Part shown: positions 9,780-17,678 of the stretch, in pieces
Position numbering within the stretch: the first letter of the stretch is position 1
Layout: each line of letters opens with the position of its first letter
Assembly: GCA_937129385.1 (NCBI GenBank)
Contig: CAKZNC010000094.1
Location: forward strand, 1-37,969
Length of the DNA: 37,969 bases
DNA from: an uncultured Bacteroidota bacterium
Lineage (GTDB): Bacteria; Bacteroidota; Bacteroidia; Bacteroidales; GCA-2748055
Direction of reading: 5' to 3'
Position numbers and translations under genes: made by a program
Notes under the pieces: generated by a model
Databases searched by the model: none
Told to the model about the DNA's origin: nothing
Seen by the model: only the letters and a program-made list of their open reading frames with translations

Positions 9780-12230
9780 CTATTCATGGTAAAGTGAATC
9801 CACAGGGTTGCTCCTGGCGGCCCTGAGCGTTATGGCATTCACTGTGACCATCGTAATGGCAACTGCCACGAGAGCAGCAAGCAGATATACACCGGGGGTA
9901 AAGCCAATATTATATGGAAATACCTGGAGCCAGTTTCTCATAAAGAAATATGCTATCACCCAGGCGATAGGTATGGAGATGGCCAACAGGTACAATACCT
10001 CCTTCGAGATGATCATCAACAGATCTGTCAATGTAGCGCCCATTGCTTTCCGGATGGCGATCTCCCGAAGCCGCCGTTCGGTATTGAAGATCGTCAGCCC
10101 CAGTAGTCCGAGACAGGCAATAATGATGGCCAGGATGGAGAACAACAAGGAGATCCGCCCTGTGCGCTGCTCTTCCCGGTAATATTTGTCAAGTTCCTCG
10201 TCCAGGAAAAAATACTGGAAGGGCTGATCTCCGGTCATCCTGTTCCATAACCCATTGAGCTTTTTAATGGTATTTCCGTTATAGATGTTACTTTTTTCGA
10301 ACCTGATGCTTATGTAACCTGATTGAGACCTGGTATCGGTCTTGTAGAAGAACATGTAGGGGGAGATGGTCCTGCGCAATGTCCGGTGATGGAAATCCTT
10401 CACCACCCCTATGACCCGGTATTCCTCATACCCACCATCACCCGTAGGACTTTGAATAATCGTCTCCAGGGGATTCTTGAAACCATATTCCTTAACAGCG
10501 GTCTCATTCAGAACAACGGCCATTGTATCTGATGGTATTGATGGACTGAAGAACCTTCCTGTATTTTTCCAAATCCCAAGCCCGTAGGCTTCCATAAAGT
10601 CCGGATCAACAAAATTCAGATCGAACATGAAATTATTGGACCGATCTGCCCCTTTCAGCTGGAAGGTACTGGATATATTACTGAATCCGAGATACGTGCT
10701 GGAATTGGAGGCACTTTTTACTCCAGGGATCTTTTCTGCTTCCGTGCAAAATGTCTGGATCTTGTTATCCAGCGGATAGATCCTGTCGATCACAATGATA
10801 CTTTCATCCCTGAATCCCGGATCCATGTTTACCAGGTAACTGACCTGTTTTGTAACGATCAGGGTCCCCACGATGATGGCCACTGATATGGTGAACTGCA
10901 GAATCACCATCGCACTACGGAAGAAGGCCGACCTTTTTCCCTTCATGGCACCTCCCCTTAACCCGGTCAGGGGATCATATTTAGACAGGTAAAAAGCGGG
11001 GTAGACTCCACTCAATAGTCCCACTGCGATGGTTAGCAACACAACACCACTCATGATCACCCCACGTCCCAGCGAACTGAAATTCAAGGTCATGTCCATA
11101 GTGTTGTTGAAATAGGGAAGTGTCAGCTCAACGATAAAAAGAGCAAGCATGAGGGCAAGAAAACTGAGGATAAGCGATTCGATCAGGAACTGCCAGATCA
11201 ATATCTTTCGTTTTGAACCCACCACCTTTCGAATGGCGATCTCACGGGCGCGGATGGAAGAGCGGGCAGTCGAAAGATTCATGAAATTGATGCTCGCGAT
11301 AACGAGAATGAAGAATGCGATCAGGGCAAAGATGTAGATATATGTCCGGTCATTGACCGGTCTGAAGCAATTCTCTTCCCCATATTCGATTTCCGGGTTC
11401 AGGTGTATATTTGTCACCGGTTGAAGAAATACACCAAATGCATTCCCACCCTCGACCCATTCTTCAGGTGTGATGTCCAGAATCTCCTTGAGCTGACGGC
11501 GCATATTCTTCAGCATCACCTGGTTCATCTTCTGTTCTACTTTCAGGCTTTCTGCACCCGGGGCAAGCAACAGGTAGCTATAGATGGAATTTGAAAGCCA
11601 GTTGTCGCTCCGGCTTTCAGGGATATTTGACATGGAAAGCAGGAAATCACAGAAAAAATGAGAGTGATCGGGGAATTCTTCCATGACACCGGTAACGACA
11701 TAAAAATTGTCCTTTGTATTGAACTCCAGGGTCTGGCCCAGCGCATTTTCGGTTCCAAAATATTCAAGTGCCTTGGTCCTGGTAATTACAACGGAGTTCG
11801 GGTCCCTGAGCACATTCTCCCTGTCACCGTAAAGGAGGTTGATTGAAAATATTTTGAAAAACGAAGAATCGGCAAATACCACGTTGTCTTCAATCGCCCG
11901 AACATCATCGTTCCATACAAACTGTTGCGGATAAACTTCCAGCCTTACAAAATCAACAATGTTATCTATCTCCCTGGTGACAGATGGTGCAAGGGTATAG
12001 CTGGTCCATGCTCCTCTGAATTTCTGTCCCCCGATATTTCCATCCACATAGGCACGATAGATCCTGTCAGAATGCTTATGAAAACGATCGAAGCTGATCT
12101 CCTTGGCAATGAAAAGGATAATGAGTATGGCACTGGCAAGTCCTATCGCCAGTCCGGCAATATTGATAAAGGAGAAAATACGGTTCTTACTGATGTTCCT
12201 TAATGCAACACTAAAAAAATTCCTCCACAT
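9780..12230 (-). CDS. FtsX/MacB-type ABC transporter permease (Bacteroidota type)
   Basis: This 816-residue inner-membrane protein has the duplicated architecture of Bacteroidota FtsX-family permeases. The first transmembrane helix near residues 20-42 is preceded by the conserved opening RNISKNRIFSFINIAGLAIG. A periplasmic MacB-like domain (about 45-280) follows, then an FtsX block of three helices with STARSSIRAREIAIRKVVGS (about 320-345). A second periplasmic domain and a C-terminal FtsX block with the matching RRLREIAIRKAMGATLTDLL complete it. Such proteins work with a separate ATPase in mechanotransmission, efflux or lipoprotein handling rather than simple import. No ATPase gene is adjacent, and the substrate is unknown. 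A sequence resembling a sigma-54 promoter lies at 12251-12266. The gene after it is convergent kdsB. Confidence 0.9.
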   Translation of the reverse strand: MWRNFFSVALRNISKNRIFSFINIAGLAIGLASAILIILFIAKEISFDRFHKHSDRIYRAYVDGNIGGQKFRGAWTSYTLAPSVTREIDNIVDFVRLEVYPQQFVWNDDVRAIEDNVVFADSSFFKIFSINLLYGDRENVLRDPNSVVITRTKALEYFGTENALGQTLEFNTKDNFYVVTGVMEEFPDHSHFFCDFLLSMSNIPESRSDNWLSNSIYSYLLLAPGAESLKVEQKMNQVMLKNMRRQLKEILDITPEEWVEGGNAFGVFLQPVTNIHLNPEIEYGEENCFRPVNDRTYIYIFALIAFFILVIASINFMNLSTARSSIRAREIAIRKVVGSKRKILIWQFLIESLILSFLALMLALFIVELTLPYFNNTMDMTLNFSSLGRGVIMSGVVLLTIAVGLLSGVYPAFYLSKYDPLTGLRGGAMKGKRSAFFRSAMVILQFTISVAIIVGTLIVTKQVSYLVNMDPGFRDESIIVIDRIYPLDNKIQTFCTEAEKIPGVKSASNSSTYLGFSNISSTFQLKGADRSNNFMFDLNFVDPDFMEAYGLGIWKNTGRFFSPSIPSDTMAVVLNETAVKEYGFKNPLETIIQSPTGDGGYEEYRVIGVVKDFHHRTLRRTISPYMFFYKTDTRSQSGYISIRFEKSNIYNGNTIKKLNGLWNRMTGDQPFQYFFLDEELDKYYREEQRTGRISLLFSILAIIIACLGLLGLTIFNTERRLREIAIRKAMGATLTDLLMIISKEVLYLLAISIPIAWVIAYFFMRNWLQVFPYNIGFTPGVYLLAALVAVAITMVTVNAITLRAARSNPVDSLYHE

Positions 12231-12367
12231 ATCTTCATTTTCATATAGACTTCAATCCTGGTGCCATGCCCCTTACTTCTCTGTGCAACTGGTATTTAAA
12301 AAATATCTCCCTGCCCGTTATTGTACGAATTGGGACACCCCTGTTCACTTTCGTCCAGTACTGGTTC

Positions 12368-12877
12368 TCAGATTGCAAAGGTAACAATGAATGTATATAG
12401 TGAGTAATCGTCGGTGATCGGTTTGAAAGAATATTCCAGGTTATTGCCTGATGTTTTGGCCATTTCCACAAAACCCAGACCAGCACCTCCTTTTGCGGAA
12501 AACTCTCCGTTGGTAATAATTTCGAGGTACATACTCTTCAGTTCATCCCTGTTCTTGTCATTTACCTGGTCAATCTTTTTCTTCAGCCGGGGAACATCTT
12601 CATTCTTTACCGGGTTCCTGGTAATGAGCCGGATAGACTGCACATTTTGGGTGATCTCGAAATCCGGCATGAACTCACTTCTTTCCTTTACAAATGACTC
12701 ATACACATCTGAATATTTGTACACATTCTCCAGGGACTCGATCATCACAGTGATGATCCTTTTGTAAACGGGAAATCGCAAATCCAATTCCTGCGAAACA
12801 TACTTGAACCTGGACAACAATGCATCTATGGTGCTGAATGTAAGAAGGCCGGTATGAGCAAGGATGCTATTATTCAA
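12368..12877 (-). CDS. SiaB-family protein kinase (GHKL-like), orphan
   Basis: This 169-residue protein resembles SiaB/DUF6272 kinases, which phosphorylate the small partner SiaC in a partner-switch controlling surface attachment and c-di-GMP output. A GHKL-type ATP site is readable: an N-box-like ESLENVYKYS (residues 47-56) and a G-box GGAGLGFVEMAK (130-141). The protein is soluble, with no signal peptide. In known systems the SiaC (DUF1987) partner and a PP2C phosphatase SiaA lie next to it. Here the neighbours are rnhA upstream (40-base gap) and an ABC permease gene downstream, and no SiaC-like frame is present in the window. The family call rests on remembered motif resemblance rather than an alignment. 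Confidence 0.72.
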   Translation of the reverse strand: MNNSILAHTGLLTFSTIDALLSRFKYVSQELDLRFPVYKRIITVMIESLENVYKYSDVYESFVKERSEFMPDFEITQNVQSIRLITRNPVKNEDVPRLKKKIDQVNDKNRDELKSMYLEIITNGEFSAKGGAGLGFVEMAKTSGNNLEYSFKPITDDYSLYTFIVTFAI

Positions 12878-12917
12878 TGCACACTTTTTTAAGGTTCAAC
12901 AAGTTAAAAAAAACTTT

Positions 12918-13394
12918 TTAATTTGTCTCCTTCTGTGCTTCATATCCGGAATCTGCCGGAAGGTTTTCCTGCAAGCTTGCATTCACAGCCAGCTCATCAC
13001 ATCTTTCATTTTCCGGGATACTGGCATGTCCCTTTACCCATTGAAAGTCAACATCGAACTTGCTGTGCAACTGAATATAACGCATCCAGAGGTCCTGGTT
13101 TTTCTTTTTCTTGAACCGCTTTCGCTGCCAATCCCATATCCAGCCTTTGGTGATTGCGTCCACCACATATTTGGAATCTGAATAAACCTTTACCTTCAGG
13201 TTGGTACGTTTCAGGGTTTCCAGTCCCACGATCACAGCCAGGAGTTCCATCCTGTTGTTCGTGGTGAGCCGAAATCCTGCTGACAGCTCCTTGCGGTGAC
13301 CGTTAAACAGCATCACGACACCATAACCACCAGGCCCCGGGTTTCCCCGTGCTGCTCCGTCGGTATATATCGTTACCAGGTCCATGTGCTTCAT
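12918..13394 (-). CDS. rnhA: Ribonuclease HI
   Basis: RNase HI cuts the RNA strand of RNA-DNA hybrids. The catalytic residues are all visible: Asp in IYTDGAARGNPGPGGYG, Glu in NNRMELLAVI, Asp in VYSDSKYVVDAI and Asp in NERCDELA. The basic handle region (WDWQRKRFKKKKNQDLW) is present. I chose the ATG at 13394 (158 residues); the ATG at 13385 (MDLVTIYTDG) is equally possible. The longer frame from 13436 is unlikely because that segment is a transcription terminator hairpin of the upstream peptidase gene. The hairpin's U-tract ends at the start codon, so the rnhA messenger must either come from read-through or start very close to its ATG. Confidence 0.95.
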   Translation of the reverse strand: MKHMDLVTIYTDGAARGNPGPGGYGVVMLFNGHRKELSAGFRLTTNNRMELLAVIVGLETLKRTNLKVKVYSDSKYVVDAITKGWIWDWQRKRFKKKKNQDLWMRYIQLHSKFDVDFQWVKGHASIPENERCDELAVNASLQENLPADSGYEAQKETN

Positions 13395-13436
13395 AAAAAA
13401 ATGCACGCACAGTTCAGCGAGGAGCTGTGCGTGCAT
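13395..13436 (-). terminator. Rho-independent terminator between S46 peptidase and rnhA
   Basis: A perfect 12-bp inverted repeat (13401-13412 ATGCACGCACAG and 13425-13436 CTGTGCGTGCAT) with a 12-base loop starts 16 bases after the peptidase stop. It is followed on the minus strand by six Ts that run into the rnhA ATG at 13394. Confidence 0.9.
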
Positions 13437-13452
13437 ATAAAATTATACTGTT

Positions 13453-15609
13453 CTAATTCACGAGTTTCATCTCCTCGATGAGGTGTGATGCACCGGCAAA
13501 TTTATCGATGATAAACAACACGTAGCGGATGTCCACATTGATGCATTTCTGCAATTCCGGCTCAAATGCCACATCACCGCTCATGGCCTCCCAGTTTCCG
13601 TCGAAGGCAACGCCGATGAGTTCACCCTTTGCATTGATGACGGGACTACCGGAATTACCACCGGTAATGTCATTGTTCGTGGTAAAACAAACATGCATGG
13701 TCTCTCCGGATCCATATGGTCCGTAATCCTTCTCTTCGAATAATTCCCTGAGTCGTGGTGAAACTACGAATTCATAATTGTCAGGATCCTCTTTCTCCAT
13801 CACTCCTTCAAGTGTTGTGTAATGCGCATACCATACTGCATCCCTGGCTTTATAATCACCCACCGATCCATAGGTCAGCCTCATGGTTGAATTGGCATCC
13901 GGGTAGTAATCCTTATCCGGATTCATCTTGATGAGACCTTTCAGGTACAACCTGCTGCCCTGTCCGATCATTTCATTTTGTTCGATCATGCTGCCGCGCA
14001 TCTCGTCAAAATTCTCAAAGAAAGAGTTTACAGCAATATAAGTCGGATCCTTTTCCAGTTTTTTCAGACTCGGATCATCCAGGAATGCAATATACCTCTC
14101 CTGGTCAACGATCATTGATTTGTCGAAATACTTCTCAACATATTTGTCAATGTTCCCTTTGTATTTTGAGTTGACCTGCAGTACAAATTCAGGCAGGTAC
14201 TCAGGGTCCACATCCTTAAGCAGCAATTCGATCATCGCTTTCATCACCTTCTTATCGGTGGGTGCATGATAATCCTTGTAGAAATCAATTGCCTGCTCCT
14301 TCATTCCCGAGGTGATCTTTTCAATCATCTCATCATCCACCTCATCCTGATCAAGAGCTGCATGAAGTTGCCTGAGGGCGAAACCCTGGTTGACAGACTC
14401 CATACCGAGATAGATGCATTCCAGTAGGTACTGCCATGCATATTGAGATTCCCTGCCCTCTTCTACTGCAGTCCGGATGAGGTCAAGCGCATCTCCGTAC
14501 ATTGCCTCACGATCTTCGTCCTGATTCACCCAGTTCGTGAATTCCTCTTCCAGTTCCTGCTTTTTCTCCACAACATTCAGATTTTCCAGTCCTCTCGATT
14601 GTCCGATTGAATATTTCCAGTAGTTACTGGACCTGGAGTATTTTGATGCATACTGGATCCTGACTTTGGGATCTGCCTGCATATCCTCCATCATCAGTTC
14701 CTGCTTTTTGCCACGAATCTTGATCCTTACCGGGTGATCAATATCCAGGAGTCTCTGCACTTCCCATGAGGTCATGTACCTTGTTGTTGTTCCCGGAAAT
14801 CCAAGGACCATTGCAAAGTCTCCTTTTTTATATCCATTCAATGAAATGGGAAGATAGTGTTTAGGCTGGAGCGGGATGTTGTCCGGACTGTAATCAGCAG
14901 GTTTTCCATCTGGTCCGGTGTACACCCTGAAAATTGAAAAATCACCAGTATGGCGCGGCCACATCCAGTTATCTGTGTCGGCACCAAATTTACCGATTGA
15001 CTCCGGTGGGGCACCTACCAGGCGAACATCCCTGAAGGTTTCGATGATAAACAGGAAGTACCTGTTACCCTCAAACATCGGTCTTACCTGGGCTTCATAA
15101 TGATTGCCATCAGTGGCATCCCTGCGGATCTTCATGACCTCGCCACGAATGATCTGCGAACGTTCCACCGCATCCATTCCAGGTTCAACATCCTCCAGTA
15201 CCTCGTCGGTCACCTCTTCCATGCGTACAAGGAATGAAATTGTTTTACCTTCATTGGGAAGCTCCTCCTCCCTGCTCATGGCCCAAAAGCCATCCTTCAG
15301 GTAGTCATGTTCGATGCTGCTATGGTACTGGATCTCTCCATAACCACAATGATGATTGGTCAGTAAAAGACCGTCGCCTGAGATCAGCTCTGCGGTACAG
15401 CTTCCATAATCAAGTGCACCTACAGCATCTTTCAAACTTGCGTTGTTCACGCTGTAGATCTGTTCCGCTGTAAGCTCAAGGCCCATCTCTGTCATCTCAT
15501 CCATATTCACTTTCTGGATCAGGCTTAAAAGCCACATGCCCTCGTCGGCATGTACCTTCACCTGGAATGTCAGCAAAATGGCCACACAAAATGTCAGTAC
15601 TCTTTTCAT
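13453..15609 (-). CDS. S46-family dipeptidyl-peptidase, DPP7-type
   Basis: Family S46 serine exopeptidases remove dipeptides from the N-terminus of oligopeptides in the periplasm. The 718-residue length is standard. A Sec signal peptide is visible (MKRVLTFCVAILLTFQVKVHA). The catalytic His is in LLTNHHCGYG (His87) and the nucleophile is Ser653 in ITGGNSGSPV. In this family the residue 18 positions after the catalytic Ser sets specificity: Arg in the acidic-specific DPP11 type, Gly in the DPP7 type that prefers hydrophobic residues. Here it is Gly671 in VAFDGNWEA, so a DPP7-like specificity is predicted. The gene is monocistronic: a perfect hairpin terminator follows, and about 230 bases without a gene lie upstream. 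Confidence 0.95.
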   Translation of the reverse strand: MKRVLTFCVAILLTFQVKVHADEGMWLLSLIQKVNMDEMTEMGLELTAEQIYSVNNASLKDAVGALDYGSCTAELISGDGLLLTNHHCGYGEIQYHSSIEHDYLKDGFWAMSREEELPNEGKTISFLVRMEEVTDEVLEDVEPGMDAVERSQIIRGEVMKIRRDATDGNHYEAQVRPMFEGNRYFLFIIETFRDVRLVGAPPESIGKFGADTDNWMWPRHTGDFSIFRVYTGPDGKPADYSPDNIPLQPKHYLPISLNGYKKGDFAMVLGFPGTTTRYMTSWEVQRLLDIDHPVRIKIRGKKQELMMEDMQADPKVRIQYASKYSRSSNYWKYSIGQSRGLENLNVVEKKQELEEEFTNWVNQDEDREAMYGDALDLIRTAVEEGRESQYAWQYLLECIYLGMESVNQGFALRQLHAALDQDEVDDEMIEKITSGMKEQAIDFYKDYHAPTDKKVMKAMIELLLKDVDPEYLPEFVLQVNSKYKGNIDKYVEKYFDKSMIVDQERYIAFLDDPSLKKLEKDPTYIAVNSFFENFDEMRGSMIEQNEMIGQGSRLYLKGLIKMNPDKDYYPDANSTMRLTYGSVGDYKARDAVWYAHYTTLEGVMEKEDPDNYEFVVSPRLRELFEEKDYGPYGSGETMHVCFTTNNDITGGNSGSPVINAKGELIGVAFDGNWEAMSGDVAFEPELQKCINVDIRYVLFIIDKFAGASHLIEEMKLVN

Positions 15610-15839
15610 TGTTCAAAGTTTAATTTTTACTGAATTAATAACATGTCCTTTTACATTCAGTAACGATCAGCAATATGTCAGGTCCGGGTTATAAGTGGCG
15701 ATACTGAAGAGACAAGCAGTGGTTAAAAATGTTTATAGTTCACCTGTCCAACAATATTTTTAAAGCATACAAATATTAAAAAAAAGATTCAGAAACCTTG
15801 TCTGTACTGTTGAAGAATATGAATTTCAGCATTATTAAA

Positions 15840-16439
15840 TCAAAGCTCCAATGACAACTGTTCATCGGTAAGCCTAAATGATCTCCGGTGGAAGGGAGTC
15901 ACTCCATGTGATTTGATCGCCTGCCTGTGCTCCCGTGTGGGATATCCCTTATTCCTTTCCCACCCATATTCCGGATACTTTTGATGCAGCATCTTCATGT
16001 GTTCGTCCCTGTAAGTTTTTGCCAGGATCGAGGCAGCTGCAATGGCCAAAAATTTTCCATCCCCTTTTACAATACAATGGTGGGGAATATCACGGTATGG
16101 TCTGAACCTGTTGCCGTCTATCAGCAGCTGTTCAGGCACCCGGGCAAGCTGATCCAATGCCCTGTGCATGGCCAGGAATGAAGCATTCAGGATATTGATC
16201 TCATCAATTTCTCCAGGATCAACGCTTGAGACAGCGTAAGCAAGGGCCTGCTGTTCGATCACCTGGCGCAAATGAATGCGTCTTGACCCAGTAAGTTTTT
16301 TTGAATCATCCAGACCCGTAATTTCCACTTCAGAAGGCAGGATCACTGCCGCTGCATATACCGGTCCGGCTAAACAGCCCCTTCCGGCCTCATCACATCC
16401 CGCTTCAATGGTTCCCGCTGTTAAAAAAGGATCAAGCAT
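15840..16439 (-). CDS. rnhB: Ribonuclease HII
   Basis: RNase HII removes single ribonucleotides and RNA primers from DNA. The ATG at 16439 gives 199 residues, the normal length. A longer frame to 16562 would lie inside the upstream glycosyltransferase gene. Catalytic motifs are AGCDEAGRGCLAGPVYAAAV (the DEAGRG pair), LLIDGNRF and the IVKGDGKFLAIAAASILAKT stretch. The start codon overlaps the stop of the glycosyltransferase gene by 8 bases, which indicates translational coupling. Downstream lie about 230 bases before the S46 peptidase start, with no strong terminator seen. Identification is firm. Confidence 0.97.
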   Translation of the reverse strand: MLDPFLTAGTIEAGCDEAGRGCLAGPVYAAAVILPSEVEITGLDDSKKLTGSRRIHLRQVIEQQALAYAVSSVDPGEIDEINILNASFLAMHRALDQLARVPEQLLIDGNRFRPYRDIPHHCIVKGDGKFLAIAAASILAKTYRDEHMKMLHQKYPEYGWERNKGYPTREHRQAIKSHGVTPFHRRSFRLTDEQLSLEL

Positions 16440-17565
16440 TTGATTCGAGTGCATGTTCCATGGTCTTCCATAGCTCCCTGGCGGTATTGTCCCAGCTGTA
16501 ACGCTCCCTGCGTTTCTGTCCCCGGAGGACCAACTCATTTCGTAACCCCTCCTCGCGAACAATTCTGATCATACCGTCGCGAATACTTCCCGGACTCTCA
16601 GGTTCAGCATAAATTGCAGCATCGCCTGCGATTTCGGGCAGACTGGTCACTTTGGAGGCCAGGATCGGGATATCACAATTCATGGCCTCAACCAGTGGAA
16701 TGCCAAATCCCTCAAAGTAGGGCACAAATGTGAGCGCCCATGCGGAGGCCATCACATCATTCAGTTCATCAGACTCCAACCGACCGGTAAAGATCACGTC
16801 GGATTTGAAATTCATCTGTTCAAGCTGTTCTTCCATGGCCTTTGTAAGAAAGAATTTCTTTCCTACGATGACCAGTTTAAATGAACCTTTATATTCCTCA
16901 CGGAACAGTTCAAATGCTCGCAACAGGTTCTTTATATTCTTCCGAGGATGCAGGCTGCCAACGAAGATAAAATAGGGTGCTCCACCCGTATATTTGGTTC
17001 TCACCTGTTGTGCCTGCTCTTGGGGAACCGGGGTAAATCCCTTGCTCGCCCCATTGTACACAAGGTCTACCTTTGATTCATCTATATCGTAAGAATTGAT
17101 GATATCCCTGCGCGAATACTCTGATACAGTGGCAAGCCGGTCTGCCTTCCGGGCATATTTCGGGTAGAAATACCTGTAATATGCCCTCGTAAGCAAAGGA
17201 AGATCCTTTGGCCGGTGTTCAAAATTGATGTCATGGATCACATTCACCACAGGGATATCTGACCTCAGACTGATAAAACCGTCAGTCGACAGGAACAGAT
17301 CGGCACCAATCTTCCTGAGCAGCCTGGGGATCCGGAATTCAAACCAAAACCACCAGAGAACAGGGTGTCGCGTTACAGGTGAGAGCACAACCGGGACCAC
17401 ATTGTCTGAAAATATCACTTCGTCATCATATTTCCGGTCAAAAATGAAGTAAAAAGTATGTTCAGGGTGTTCCTTCACCATCCTCCTCAGGGTTTCGAAT
17501 GTGAACCATCCGATACCATCCAGTTTCCCGGGCATTAATAGGCGGGTGTTCACCGCAATCTTCAT
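16432..17565 (-). CDS. GT4-type glycosyltransferase
   Basis: This 377-residue GT-B protein transfers a sugar from a nucleotide donor, most likely in surface polysaccharide or LPS synthesis on the cytoplasmic face. The N-terminal domain has the family opening MKIAVNTRLL with a glycine-rich GIGWFTFETL loop. The C-terminal domain has FVGSLHPRKNIKNLLRAFEL and the GT4 E-x7-E motif in EGFGIPLVEAMNCDIPIL, where the two Glu residues contact the donor. No signal peptide is seen. It overlaps rnhB by 8 bases and is divergent from a Wzx-like flippase, with 113 bases between the two starts, so the flippase and this enzyme may serve one glycan pathway. Sugar and acceptor cannot be told. Confidence 0.92.
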   Translation of the reverse strand: MKIAVNTRLLMPGKLDGIGWFTFETLRRMVKEHPEHTFYFIFDRKYDDEVIFSDNVVPVVLSPVTRHPVLWWFWFEFRIPRLLRKIGADLFLSTDGFISLRSDIPVVNVIHDINFEHRPKDLPLLTRAYYRYFYPKYARKADRLATVSEYSRRDIINSYDIDESKVDLVYNGASKGFTPVPQEQAQQVRTKYTGGAPYFIFVGSLHPRKNIKNLLRAFELFREEYKGSFKLVIVGKKFFLTKAMEEQLEQMNFKSDVIFTGRLESDELNDVMASAWALTFVPYFEGFGIPLVEAMNCDIPILASKVTSLPEIAGDAAIYAEPESPGSIRDGMIRIVREEGLRNELVLRGQKRRERYSWDNTARELWKTMEHALESNA

Positions 17566-17609
17566 CAGCTGTAGCTCTTTTATTTAAGCAAAATATGGGG
17601 CGAACTTAT

Positions 17610-17617
17610 TACATTTG
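17610..17617 (+). promoter_or_regulatory. Bacteroidetes -7 box for the flippase gene
   Basis: TACATTTG matches TAnnTTTG and ends 61 bases before the proposed TTG start at 17679. It lies in the 113-base divergent region between the glycosyltransferase and the flippase. Confidence 0.5.
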
Positions 17618-17678
17618 TATTGAAATAAAAAATATATTTGATAAGCCAATCAGCCACACTGAATAATACCATAACAGT

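Noticed and set aside
13395-13436. N-terminal extension of rnhA starting at 13436
   Set aside because: This stretch is a perfect hairpin plus T-run that ends the upstream gene; RNase HI proteins start close to the first catalytic Asp.
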